In this document: piece after piece, positions 56,292 to 64,000 of the stretch
How the letters are laid out: every line of letters begins with the position of its first letter
How positions within the stretch are numbered: position 1 is the stretch's first letter
Made by a program: the position numbers and the translations under genes
DNA from: Sinomonas albida
GTDB taxonomy: Bacteria > Actinomycetota > Actinomycetes > Actinomycetales > Micrococcaceae
Direction: 5' to 3'
Assembly: GCF_004919045.1 (NCBI RefSeq)
Contig: NZ_SWDW01000004.1
Location: 62,001-126,000 of the forward strand
DNA: 64,000 nt
Notes under the pieces: generated by a model
The model's database searches: none
Told to the model about the DNA's origin: nothing
The model's input: only the letters and a program-made list of their open reading frames with translations

Positions 56292-56297
56292 ATTCTA
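56292..56297 (-). promoter_or_regulatory. -10 element (TAGAAT), leaderless membrane-protein start
   Basis: TAGAAT on the minus strand is followed by seven bases and the ATG at 56284, with no ribosome binding site. Confidence 0.5.
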
Positions 56298-56362
56298 GTT
56301 GTTGGCATGGGGTCTGCCCGGCCGCTTCACGGGTGCGAGGGGGTTCCAAGTGGGTAACGAAT

Positions 56363-56404
56363 GAGGGTGACGGCGAGACCCATTTGGGTCAAGCCGTCAC
56401 CCTC
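56363..56404 (-). terminator. Nested hairpin after dlaT/sucB
   Basis: An outer 12-bp stem GAGGGTGACGGC (56363-56374) with GCCGTCACCCTC (56393-56404) encloses an inner 6-bp stem GACCCA/TGGGTC. It starts 26 bases past the sucB stop. Confidence 0.75.
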
Positions 56405-56429
56405 AGCGAGTCACGGTGAGCGGACCGAC

Positions 56430-58241
56430 TCAGACGCCGAGGTCAGCCTCGAACGCGCCGCCCTCGAGGCGCGCACGGAGCGTCTGCAGGAAGCGTCCCG
56501 CATCCGCGCCGTCGACGAGCCGGTGGTCGTAGGTCAGCGAGAGGTACATCATCGAGCGGACCGAGATGACGTCGTCGCCCTCCGCGTTCTGCGTCACCCA
56601 CGGGCGCTTGACGATCGCACCAGTGCCGAGGATCGCGACCTGGGGCTGGTTGATGATCGGCGTGTCGAAGAGGGCCCCCACCGAGCCGATGTTCGTGATG
56701 CTGAACGTGCCGCCCGAGAGCTCGTCGGGGCCGATCTTGCCGCTGCGGGTGCGCGCCGCGACGTCGGCGATGCGGCCCGCGAGGCCGGCAAGGTTCAGGT
56801 CACCCGCGTTGCTGATGACGGGAACGAGGAGGCCCTTCTCGGTGTCCACCGCGATCGCGAGGTGCTCCGCGTTGTGGTACGTGATCTCCTGCTTCTCCTC
56901 GTTGTACTCCGCGTTGAGCTTCGGGTGCTGCTTGAGCGCCTCGGCGACAGCCTTCGCGATGAACGGGAGGAACGTGAGCTTGACGCCGTTCTGGGCCTGG
57001 AAGGCGCCCTTGGCACGGTCGCGGAGCTTCGCGATCTTGGTCATGTCGATCTCGTGGACCTGCGTGAGCTGGGTCGACGTGTCGAGCGACTCGCGCATGC
57101 GGCGCGCGATGACCTGACGGATGCGCGGAGCCTTCTCGGTGGTGCCACGCAAGGACGACGGGACCACCGGAGCCGGAGCCTGCGCGGCGGCGGTCGGCGC
57201 GGCCTGAGCGGGCGCCGCCTGGGCCTGGGCGGCCGCCTGCTTGGCTTCGGCTGCAGCGACAACATCCTGCTTCCGGATGCGGCCGCCGACGCCCGTGCCG
57301 GTGACCGTCGACAGATCGACGCCCTGCTGGTTCGCGAGCTTGCGCACGAGTGGGGTCACGTAGCCGGCCTCGGAGCCGCCCGCGGCCGGTGCCGAGGGTG
57401 CGGCAGGCGCGGCCTGAGCCGGTGCCGGCGCAGCCTGGGTCGGAGTCGGAGTCGGAGTCGGAGCCGGAGCCGGAGCCGGTGCGGCCTGAGCCGGTGCCGG
57501 AGCGGAGGCGGGAGCGGTCTGGGCCGGAGCAGAGTGGGCCGGAGCGGCCTGCGCCGGGGCAGCCTGGGCGGGAGCCGGGGCCTCCGCTGCGGGCGCGGCC
57601 TGAGCCGCGGCACCGGAGCCGACAATCGCGAGGACCGCGCCAACCTCGGCCGTCTCGTCCTCGTTCACGCGGATCTCCTGGAGCGTGCCGGCCACGGGGG
57701 ACGGGATCTCGGTGTCGACCTTGTCGGTCGAGACCTCCAAGAGCGGCTCGTCGACCTCGACGGCGTCGCCAACGCTCTTGAGCCAACGCGTCACCGTGCC
57801 TTCCGTGACGCTCTCGCCGAGCGCAGGAAGGGTGACCTCGTGACCCTCAGGCGCCGCCTGGGCCGCCGACGGCTCGGCGGGCTCCTCCGCCGGAGCCTGC
57901 TCCTGCGGAGCGGCTTCAGCGGGCGCGGGCTCGGCGGGTGCAGCCTCGGCGGGCGCTGACGTCTCCTGGTCGGCAGGCGCCGCGGGGGCCTCGCTGGATC
58001 CGGCGCCGTCGCCGATGCGCGCGAGCGGAGCCCCGACCTCGGCCGTCTCGTCCTCCGCGACGAGGATCTCCTCGAGGATGCCGGCTACCGGCGAGGGGAT
58101 CTCGGTGTCCACCTTGTCCGTCGAGACTTCGACGAGGGGCTCGTCAACCTCGACGCGGTCACCCACCTGCTTGAGCCAGCGCGTGACGGTGCCTTCGGTG
58201 ACGCTCTCCCCGAGAGCCGGCAAGTTGACGGATTCAGACAT
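56430..58241 (-). CDS. sucB: Dihydrolipoamide acyltransferase (E2) of 2-oxoacid dehydrogenase
   Basis: E2 subunit of 603 residues. Two lipoyl domains with lipoylated Lys43 and Lys174, both in STDKVDTE. A peripheral-subunit-binding domain follows at about 290-325 ([30 protein letters not shown] in pieces), then the catalytic acyltransferase core with His573 and Asp577 in [10 protein letters not shown]. Linkers are Ala/Pro-rich, the longest encoded partly by a hexanucleotide repeat (57439-57480). Two lipoyl domains and the gene pair with lpd resemble mycobacterial DlaT (Rv2215), used by pyruvate dehydrogenase; whether pyruvate or 2-oxoglutarate is used cannot be read. lpd lies 57 bases upstream. 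Confidence 0.95.
   Translation of the reverse strand: MSESVNLPALGESVTEGTVTRWLKQVGDRVEVDEPLVEVSTDKVDTEIPSPVAGILEEILVAEDETAEVGAPLARIGDGAGSSEAPAAPADQETSAPAEAAPAEPAPAEAAPQEQAPAEEPAEPSAAQAAPEGHEVTLPALGESVTEGTVTRWLKSVGDAVEVDEPLLEVSTDKVDTEIPSPVAGTLQEIRVNEDETAEVGAVLAIVGSGAAAQAAPAAEAPAPAQAAPAQAAPAHSAPAQTAPASAPAPAQAAPAPAPAPTPTPTPTQAAPAPAQAAPAAPSAPAAGGSEAGYVTPLVRKLANQQGVDLSTVTGTGVGGRIRKQDVVAAAEAKQAAAQAQAAPAQAAPTAAAQAPAPVVPSSLRGTTEKAPRIRQVIARRMRESLDTSTQLTQVHEIDMTKIAKLRDRAKGAFQAQNGVKLTFLPFIAKAVAEALKQHPKLNAEYNEEKQEITYHNAEHLAIAVDTEKGLLVPVISNAGDLNLAGLAGRIADVAARTRSGKIGPDELSGGTFSITNIGSVGALFDTPIINQPQVAILGTGAIVKRPWVTQNAEGDDVISVRSMMYLSLTYDHRLVDGADAGRFLQTLRARLEGGAFEADLGV
57439..57480. repeat. Hexanucleotide repeat inside sucB linker
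   Basis: CGGAGT three times (57441-57458) and then CGGAGC three times (57459-57476). On the coding strand it gives Ala-Pro and Thr-Pro dipeptides between the second lipoyl domain and the subunit-binding domain, so a slip keeps frame and only changes linker length. Confidence 0.85.
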
Positions 58242-58298
58242 TGTCTCCGTGCTCCTTTGTGGTTTCTGTCGTGCGATTGATGTCGGTATCCGGTGGGC

Positions 58299-59681
58299 TC
58301 AGCCGTGGAGCGGCTTGCCGGCCAGCGCGAGGTGCGCTTCGCCGAGGGACTCGTTCTGGGTCGGGTGGGCGTGGATGAACTGTGCGACATCCTCCGGGTA
58401 GGCCTCCCAGTTGACGATGAGCTGCGCCTCGCCGATCTGCTCGCCCATGCGGGCGCCGATCATGTGCACGCCGATCACGGGGCCGTCCTTCTGGCGGACG
58501 ACCTTCACGATTCCGGTCGTCCCGAGGATGGAGCTCTTGCCGTTGCCCGCGAGGTTGTATTCCTGCGTCTGGATCTGGTCGTCGCCGAACTTCGCCTTCG
58601 CGCCCTTCTCCGTGTAGCCGACGGTCGCGATCTCGGGGTCGCAGAACGTCACCTTCGGGATGTTGACGTCCTCGACGACGACGGGGCTGAGGCCCGCGAT
58701 CTCCTCGGCGACGAAGATGCCCTGCTGGAAGCCGCGGTGGGCCAGCTGGACGCCCGGCACGATGTCGCCGACCGCGTAGATGTTGCCGACGCCCGTGTGG
58801 AGGCGCTCGTTCGTGATGACGAAGCCGCGGTCGATCGTGACGCCCTGCTCCTCGTACCCGAGGTTCGCCGTCACCGGACCGCGGCCCACCGCGACGAGCA
58901 GGAGCTCAGCCTCGAACGTCTTGCCGTCGACGAGCGTGACCTTGACGCCGTTGTCGTCCTGCTCGACGCTCTGGAAGAACGTGCCCGTGTTGAACTTGAT
59001 CCCGCGCTTCTTGAACGCGCGCTCGAGCTGCTTGACGATCGCGTCGTCCTCGTTCGGGACGAGCGAGGGCAGGCCCTCGACGATCGTGACATCGACTCCG
59101 AAGGACTTCCACACCGAGGCGAACTCGACGCCGATCACGCCGCCGCCGAGGACGATCGCCGACTTCGGGATGAAGTCGAGCTCCAGCGCCTGGTCCGACG
59201 TGATGACCCGACCGCCGAGCTCGAGGCCGGGGAGCGAGCGCGAGTACGAGCCCGTGGCGAGGATGATGTTCTTGCCCTTGTAGGCGGTGCCGTTCACGGT
59301 GATCGTGTCCGGGGCGGTGAGTCGGCCTTCGCCTTCGATGACCGTGATGCCCTTGGACTTGATGAGGCCCGTGAGGCCCTTGAACTTGCCGGCGATCACG
59401 CCGTCCTTGTACGCGTTGACCGCGTTGATGTCGATGCTCTCGAGGCTCACGTTGATGCCGTACTTCGCGGAGTCGCGGGCGTGGTCCGCGAGCTCGGCGG
59501 CGTGCAGGAGGGCCTTCGTGGGGATGCAGCCGTTGTGCAGGCACGTCCCGCCGAGCTTGCCCTTCTCGACTAGCCCGACGCTGAGGCCGAACTGGACGGC
59601 GCGCAGAGCTGCTGCGTAGCCGCCACTGCCGCCTCCGAGGACCAAGATGTCGAATTCCTGCGCAGTAGGCTGGTCGGCCAC
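58299..59681 (-). CDS. lpdA: Dihydrolipoamide dehydrogenase
   Basis: FAD enzyme of 460 residues that reoxidises dihydrolipoyl groups with NAD. Motifs: ILVLGGGSGGYAAALRAVQFG (FAD), GGTCLHNGCIPTKALL with the redox cysteine pair, VVLGGGVIGVEFASV-like NAD fold (here IVLGGGVIGVEFASV), YAVGDIVPGVQLAHRG, and the C-terminal FIHAHPTQNESLGEA with the catalytic His-Glu pair. GTG start with GAGGGAG upstream. It probably heads an operon with sucB. The 330-base region before it holds its promoter. Confidence 0.96.
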   Translation of the reverse strand: MADQPTAQEFDILVLGGGSGGYAAALRAVQFGLSVGLVEKGKLGGTCLHNGCIPTKALLHAAELADHARDSAKYGINVSLESIDINAVNAYKDGVIAGKFKGLTGLIKSKGITVIEGEGRLTAPDTITVNGTAYKGKNIILATGSYSRSLPGLELGGRVITSDQALELDFIPKSAIVLGGGVIGVEFASVWKSFGVDVTIVEGLPSLVPNEDDAIVKQLERAFKKRGIKFNTGTFFQSVEQDDNGVKVTLVDGKTFEAELLLVAVGRGPVTANLGYEEQGVTIDRGFVITNERLHTGVGNIYAVGDIVPGVQLAHRGFQQGIFVAEEIAGLSPVVVEDVNIPKVTFCDPEIATVGYTEKGAKAKFGDDQIQTQEYNLAGNGKSSILGTTGIVKVVRQKDGPVIGVHMIGARMGEQIGEAQLIVNWEAYPEDVAQFIHAHPTQNESLGEAHLALAGKPLHG

Positions 59682-60011
59682 GTGACGCTCCCTCGCATTG
59701 AAGGACGGCGATAAGCCGTCGTAGGTGACGATGTGCCCGCCAGCCGGTACGCTGGCAGGCCCGGTATCAGGGCAACCCTATCTCCCTGACGGACTATGCT
59801 CCACCTTCCCCCGGTGGTTTGTCTCTCCGTTGTGGCAAGGCTCACGCAGGTTCGGACGTTCCGCAAAGTGGATTTATGTTCTCATACTGCGAAAAGCATG
59901 TCCTCGGTGGGGAAAAGAATGACGCGCGGGCGTCGCGGCGTTTCGGCCAGCGACACGCCGCGAGGGGCGTCCCGGTGGGACGCCCCTCGCCAGGACGTGT
60001 CCGGCGAGCGC
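59682..60011. other. Intergenic region between lpdA and pepA
   Basis: 330 bases with no supported gene. It holds the pepA terminator (59960-59990), an AT-richer stretch around 59865-59905 that may contain the lpdA promoter (minus strand), and a long lpdA leader. No riboswitch or tRNA was recognised. Confidence 0.6.
59960..59990 (-). terminator. Terminator after pepA
   Basis: A perfect 14-bp stem, GCGAGGGGCGTCCC with loop GGT, starts 21 bases past the pepA stop on the minus strand. No T tract. Confidence 0.75.
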
Positions 60012-61547
60012 TCAGTTCGCCTGGGCCCCCATGCCCTCGAGATAACGCACGAGCGTGCGAACCATGGCACCCGTCCCCAGCTTGGGGGTGTGGCCGTACG
60101 CCGAGCCCGTGTTGTACGAGGGACCCGCGATGTCGATGTGCGCCCACGGGATCGGGGTGCCGTCAGTGCGGTCGCCCACGAACTCGCGCAGGAAGATCCC
60201 GGCGGTGAGCATCCCGCCCGGCCTGTCGCCGACGTTCGCGATGTCCGCCACCGGCGAGTCGAGCCCGGCCCTGAGCTCCTCGGGAAGCGGCATGGGCCAC
60301 GCTGCCTCGCCCTCGTCGTCGGCCGCGGACTTGAGCCCGGCGGTGACGGTCGAGTCGCCCATGAGCCCGGCGGTGCGGGTGCCGAGCGCGATGATCGCCG
60401 CGCCCGTGAGAGTCGCGATGTCGATGATGACGTCGGGGTTCTCTTCGCTCGCCGCCGCGAGGCCGTCCGCCATGACGAGGCGCCCCTCGGCGTCCGTGTT
60501 GAGCACCTCGACGCTCGTCCCACCGCGCATGACGATGACGTCGGACGGCCGCTGGGCGCTGCCGGACGGCATGTTCTCGGCGATGCACAGCCAGCCGGTG
60601 ACCTTCGTCTTGAGCCCGAGCTTCGCGGCCGCGAGGACCGCGGCCAGCACGGAGGCTGCGCCCGCCATGTCGCTCTTCATCTCGTCCATCTTGGCCGCGG
60701 GCTTGATCGAGATGCCGCCCGTGTCGAACGTGATGCCCTTGCCGACGAGGTGAACGGACCGTGCCTTCGCTGCCTGCGACGGCGTGTACTCGACCTTCAC
60801 GAGCCGCGGGAGCCGCGAGCTGCCCTGCCCAACGGCGAGGATGCCGCCGAAGCCGTCCTTCTCGAGACGCTTCTCGTCCCACACCGTGAGCTTCACCGAC
60901 GACGTGCTCTTGGCGAGTTCCTTCGCGGCATCGGCGAACGCCGCCGGGTAGAGCTGGCTCGGCGGCATGTTGACGAGCGTGCGGGTCGTGTTGACGGCCT
61001 GGCCGACGACGGCGGCGCGCGCCAGGGCGGCGTCCGCGGCCGCGCTCCCGGCGAGCGGCGTGAGCACGACGACGCGCTCGACGTTCGGCTTCGAGGCCTC
61101 AGCCGAGCGCGCGCGGTGCTCGGTGTAGGAGTACGCGCCGAGCGCGGCGCCCTCGGCGACCGCGGCGACCTCCCCAGCGGACGGGGCGGGGAACGCGAGG
61201 ATCACGGTGCCGAGTCCGGCGAGCTGCCGGACCGCGGAGCCTGCGGCGCGGCGGAGCTGCTCGTGCGAGGGCGCGGCGCCGTCGAGCCTTCCGACTCCCG
61301 CGAGGGCGATGACCTGGGTGTTCAGTTCCGGCACGCCGGGCAGACGGAGAAGCTGGTCCGGCGCGCCCGTGGCCCCGAGCATCGCGAGCGTCCCCTGGAC
61401 CGCCTCGGCGTTCTTCGCGCTCAGCGGGCTGTCCAGGAGGACAGGGCCATCGGTTCCCTGGGCGACTCCGATCACGACTGCGTCGCTGCGGGTCTTGCGC
61501 AGGTCCCGCGCGACGGCACTCAGGGATGCTTCGGCGTTGATGAACAC
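60012..61547 (-). CDS. pepA: Leucyl aminopeptidase (M17)
   Basis: Zinc aminopeptidase of 511 residues, cytosolic hexamer. The N-terminal macro-like domain is variable. The catalytic C-terminal domain has VHLVGKGITFDTGGISIKPAAKMDEMKSDMAGAA (metal Lys and Asp), NMPSGSAQRPSDVI, NTDAEGRLVMADGLAAA (the M17 signature), and WPMPLPEELRAGLDSPVADIANVG. Corresponds to mycobacterial PepB (Rv2213) by position near dlaT. GTG start with GAGG nine bases upstream. Divergent from the PAC2 gene. Confidence 0.96.
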   Translation of the reverse strand: MFINAEASLSAVARDLRKTRSDAVVIGVAQGTDGPVLLDSPLSAKNAEAVQGTLAMLGATGAPDQLLRLPGVPELNTQVIALAGVGRLDGAAPSHEQLRRAAGSAVRQLAGLGTVILAFPAPSAGEVAAVAEGAALGAYSYTEHRARSAEASKPNVERVVVLTPLAGSAAADAALARAAVVGQAVNTTRTLVNMPPSQLYPAAFADAAKELAKSTSSVKLTVWDEKRLEKDGFGGILAVGQGSSRLPRLVKVEYTPSQAAKARSVHLVGKGITFDTGGISIKPAAKMDEMKSDMAGAASVLAAVLAAAKLGLKTKVTGWLCIAENMPSGSAQRPSDVIVMRGGTSVEVLNTDAEGRLVMADGLAAASEENPDVIIDIATLTGAAIIALGTRTAGLMGDSTVTAGLKSAADDEGEAAWPMPLPEELRAGLDSPVADIANVGDRPGGMLTAGIFLREFVGDRTDGTPIPWAHIDIAGPSYNTGSAYGHTPKLGTGAMVRTLVRYLEGMGAQAN

Positions 61548-61761
61548 GGGATAGTGCCTCGATTCTTCTGGGCGTCAGGTGCGTTCGGGCCGGCCGGGCG
61601 CCTGTGCAGCCCTGCGCAGCCTCGGACTTCCGATCGTAGCCGCTGGTGGAATGATGGAAGGCCGAACGCCGTTGACATGGGTGTCGCCGTTACCGCATGC
61701 CTCCGCGACGCCCCGCCACCGGCGGATGACTTCGATCGACTCTTATAGGGAGCGAAAACTC

Positions 61762-62757
61762 ATGGACTTTGCCCGGAGAGGGCCGCTTCAGGACCCCGCC
61801 GGCCTCTACTCGGCGGCCCAGGAGCTGCTCGACGACCCCGCGCTCAAGGGGTTGCCGCTGCTCATGGGCTTCACGGGTTTCGCCGATGCCGGGCAGGCGG
61901 TCGATCAGATCACCACCGAGCTCCTGCGCACGGGCGAGCCGCGCACCGTCGTCGAGTTCGACATCGACGCCCTGCTGGACTACCGCGCGCGGAGGCCCAG
62001 AATCACGTTCAATGAGGACCACCTCGAGGACTACACACCACTCCGTCTGGCGCTGTATGCGCTCGACGACGGGCTGGGGCAGCCCTACTTGCTCCTGGCC
62101 GGTCCCGAGCCGGACTTCCAGTGGGAGCGGTTCGCGCGCGCCGTCGTCGGCCTCGTCGAGCGGCTGGATGTGCGCCTCGTGCTGTGGACCCACTCGATCC
62201 CCATGCCCGTCCCGCACACGCGCCCGCTCGGCGTCACGGTGCACGGGAACCGGCCCGAGCTGGTCGAGGGGATCTCGCGCTGGAAGCCCGTCGTGAGCGT
62301 TCCGGCCGCGATCGGGCACCTGCTCGAGCTGCGGCTCGTCGAGTCGGGCCGCGGCGTGGCCGGCTTCGTGGTCCACACGCCGCATTACCTCTCCGAGGCC
62401 GAGTACCCTGGCTCCGCCGTCGCGGCCCTCGAACACCTCGGGGCGGCCGCCTCCCTCATGCTTCCCACGGATCGCCTGCGCGAGGCCGGGCGGGAGGTCG
62501 AGCGCCAGATCGCCGAGCAGGTCGCATCCTCGGACGAGGTCCGCGAGCTCGTCGAGGGGCTCGAGGCGCGCTTCGACGAGCGCAGCGCTGACGCGCCGCG
62601 CCGCTCGCTGCTTGCCGCCATGAGCGGCGAGCTCCCGGATGCCGAGGTGCTCGGCGCTGCGGTCGAGGCGTACCTCGCGACCCAGGAAGGCCAGCCTGAG
62701 CCCGGCGCGGACGACGACGGCAGGTCATCTGGGGGGCCCGTCTCGCCGTCCGACTAG
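61762..62757 (+). CDS. PAC2-family proteasome-assembly-chaperone-like protein
   Basis: Actinobacterial PAC2 (COG2047-like) protein of 331 residues. Motifs: LPLLMGFTGFADAGQAVDQIT, VEFDIDALLDYRARRP, LALYALDDGLGQPYLLLAGPEPDFQWERF, WTHSIPMPVPHTRPLGVTVHGNRPEL, and VHTPHYLSEAEYPGSAVAALEHL. The C-terminal 90 residues are helical and acidic. Its name comes from similarity to archaeal/eukaryal proteasome assembly chaperones; the bacterial function is unproven. ATG at 61762 follows AGGGAG by nine bases; ATG 61729 in frame is a weaker alternative. Confidence 0.9.
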   Translation: MDFARRGPLQDPAGLYSAAQELLDDPALKGLPLLMGFTGFADAGQAVDQITTELLRTGEPRTVVEFDIDALLDYRARRPRITFNEDHLEDYTPLRLALYALDDGLGQPYLLLAGPEPDFQWERFARAVVGLVERLDVRLVLWTHSIPMPVPHTRPLGVTVHGNRPELVEGISRWKPVVSVPAAIGHLLELRLVESGRGVAGFVVHTPHYLSEAEYPGSAVAALEHLGAAASLMLPTDRLREAGREVERQIAEQVASSDEVRELVEGLEARFDERSADAPRRSLLAAMSGELPDAEVLGAAVEAYLATQEGQPEPGADDDGRSSGGPVSPSD

Positions 62758-62760
62758 GAT
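62755..62760 (+). promoter_or_regulatory. -10 element (TAGGAT) overlapping a stop codon
   Basis: TAGGAT begins with the TAG stop of the PAC2 gene and is followed by seven bases and the GTG of the MFS gene, a probable leaderless start. Confidence 0.5.
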
Positions 62761-62767
62761 CGGACGC

Positions 62768-64000
62768 GTGAATAGCTGGCGCGCGTGGACCGTTTGGGGG
62801 ATCGGGGTCTTCGCGTACCTCGTGGCTGTCGTGCAGAGGACGTCGTTCGGCGTCGTCGGCCTTGAGGCGTCCGACCGCTTCCACGCAGGCGGGGCCGTCC
62901 TTTCCGCCTTCACCGTCCTCCAGCTCGTTGTCTACGCGTCGCTCCAGATCCCGGTCGGCATGCTGGTGGACCGCTTCGGCTCGCGGATCATGGTCGCCAC
63001 GGGTGCCGTCTTCATGGCGCTCGGCCAGCTCCAGATCTCGGTGGCCGAGTCCGTGGTGACCGGCATCATTGGCCGCATGCTCGTCGGCATGGGCGACGCC
63101 ATGACGTTCGTCTCGGTCCTCAGGCTCGTGCCCTTGTGGTTCAACGCAAAGCGCAGCCCCCTCCTGACCCAGCTGACCGGCATGCTCGGCATGCTCGGCC
63201 AACTCGTGAGCGTCATCCCGTTCCTGGCGCTCCTGCACGCCCGCGGCTGGACAACAGGCTTCCTCTCCTTGGCCTCTTTGTCCGTGCTCGTCGTCGTGCT
63301 CGTTCTGGCCTTCCTCCGGAACGCGCCTGCGGGGGCCGCAAAGCCCGCCGAGGGGGCTCCGGAGGGGACGCGAGCCGTGCTCGGAGCCGCCTGGCGGCAG
63401 CCGGGGACTCGCCTCGGGCTGTGGAGCCACTTCACGGTGCAGTTCAGCGGCAATGTGTTCGCCCTGGCGTGGGGATTCCCGTTCATGGTGGCCGGCGAGG
63501 GGTATGACTCCGCGACGGCCGCCGGGCTGATGTCGTTCTTCGTGGTGGTGGCGCTGTTCGCGGGCCCGCCCATGGGCCGCTTCGTGTCACGGCATCCGCT
63601 GCGCCGATCGACCCTCGTGCTCACCATCACGGGACTCACGGCGATCGTGTGGTCGGTAGTCCTGCTCTGGCCTGGGCAGGCGCCGCTGGGGCTGCTTTTC
63701 GTGCTCGTGGCCGTCCTCGCCGTCGGCGGCCCGAGCTCGATGATCGGTTTCGACTTCGCGCGGACGTTTAACCCCTCGCATCGGCTCGGGACGGCGACCG
63801 GAATCGTCAACTCCGGGGGCTTCGTCGCCGCGCTCGTGACGATGTTCCTGATCGGCTATCTGCTCGACCTTCAGCACGGGCTCGGACTCTCGCCGGCCGG
63901 CCTCTACTCGCTCGGCGCCTTCAGGGTGGCCCTCGCCGCGCAGCTCGTGGTGATGGCGTTCGGCGCCGCGATGATCCTCGGGGTCCGGCGCAAGGTGCGC
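62768..64000 (+). CDS. MFS transporter, 5' part (partial)
   Basis: Membrane transporter of the major facilitator superfamily, running off the window after 411 codons. About eleven spans are visible, starting WRAWTVWGIGVFAYLVAVVQRTSFGV. Signatures include LQIPVGMLVDRFGSRIMVATGAVFMALGQ (loop 2-3 motif DRFGSR), RMLVGMGDAMTFVSVLRLVPLWF, and a second-half FARTFNPSHRLGTATGIVNSGGFVAALVT. Substrate unknown; it resembles nitrate/oxalate-type or multidrug MFS proteins too loosely to choose. GTG start seven bases after TAGGAT, ten bases past the PAC2 stop. Confidence 0.9.
   Translation, partial: MNSWRAWTVWGIGVFAYLVAVVQRTSFGVVGLEASDRFHAGGAVLSAFTVLQLVVYASLQIPVGMLVDRFGSRIMVATGAVFMALGQLQISVAESVVTGIIGRMLVGMGDAMTFVSVLRLVPLWFNAKRSPLLTQLTGMLGMLGQLVSVIPFLALLHARGWTTGFLSLASLSVLVVVLVLAFLRNAPAGAAKPAEGAPEGTRAVLGAAWRQPGTRLGLWSHFTVQFSGNVFALAWGFPFMVAGEGYDSATAAGLMSFFVVVALFAGPPMGRFVSRHPLRRSTLVLTITGLTAIVWSVVLLWPGQAPLGLLFVLVAVLAVGGPSSMIGFDFARTFNPSHRLGTATGIVNSGGFVAALVTMFLIGYLLDLQHGLGLSPAGLYSLGAFRVALAAQLVVMAFGAAMILGVRRKVR

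Noticed and set aside
61672-61696. TTGACA as the PAC2 promoter
   Set aside because: No acceptable -10 follows at 16-18 bases, and it lies 85 bases from the start with no other support.

Overview
The window is about 70% GC, densely packed chromosomal DNA from a high-GC Gram-positive bacterium. Gene content and order match the cell-division and nitrogen-metabolism regions of Actinobacteria: a PknL-type kinase next to its Rv2175c-type partner, a complete dcw cluster ending in wag31, and glnA2-glnE-glnA1 followed by lipB-lipA and lpd-dlaT. Within Actinobacteria, a Micrococcaceae member (Arthrobacter or Sinomonas relatives) is the best guess. It rests on overall character and on MurE carrying DDPH where diaminopimelate-adding enzymes have DNPR, which points to L-lysine peptidoglycan. 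No tRNA, rRNA, prophage, insertion sequence or CRISPR array was seen.

Layout. 1-6071: the 3' end of class II DAHP synthase, a four-PASTA Ser/Thr kinase, a secreted LysM/transglycosylase with three GTCACA repeats in front of it, an Rv2175c-like DNA-binding protein, a polyprenyl diphosphate synthase and a lipoprotein. 6221-8057: DNA polymerase IV and a DUF3040 membrane protein. 8283-27962: the dcw cluster (mraZ, rsmH, ftsL-like, ftsI, murE, murF, mraY, murD, ftsW, murG, murC, ftsQ, ftsZ, pgeF, yggS-type, sepF, yggT-type, wag31), mostly with 4-8 base overlaps, so it is probably translationally coupled. 28035-35748: lspA, rluD, dnaE, a small membrane protein, hisD and nrdR. 35863-38805: ppgK, map, a small SPOR-like protein and panB. 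38880-45607: glnA2-glnE facing glnA1, with two small genes between. 45886-49720: a RibD/DHFR-like gene that breaks the usual synteny, an RDD membrane protein, a DUF4191 protein, and lipA/lipB. 49839-55200: an atypical kinase and a tricorn protease. 55347-61547 (all minus): OsmC, a small membrane protein, dlaT/sucB, lpd and leucyl aminopeptidase. 61762-64000: a PAC2 protein and the 5' part of an MFS transporter.

How the genes work together. The first 28 kb builds and controls the cell wall: precursor synthesis (MurC-F, MraY, MurG), septal polymerisation (FtsW, FtsI), the divisome (FtsQ, FtsL-like, FtsZ, SepF), polar growth (Wag31), wall remodelling (LysM transglycosylase) and wall-sensing phosphorylation (PASTA kinase). 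The glutamine synthetase block pairs GlnA1 with its adenylyltransferase GlnE, and a four-half-site GlnR-type operator stands upstream of glnA1. LipB/LipA make the lipoyl groups used by the dihydrolipoamide acyltransferase and its dihydrolipoamide dehydrogenase.

Regulatory reading. Many genes here start 6-7 bases after a TANNNT -10 hexamer, the arrangement of leaderless actinobacterial mRNAs. Candidate operators were found for MtrA (LysM gene), MraZ (mraZ), NrdR (nrdR) and GlnR (glnA1). No undescribed multi-gene system stands out. The most interesting leads are these operators, a pair of same-loop hairpins before rsmH, short tandem duplications lying on stop codons, and a kinase with a degenerate catalytic loop.
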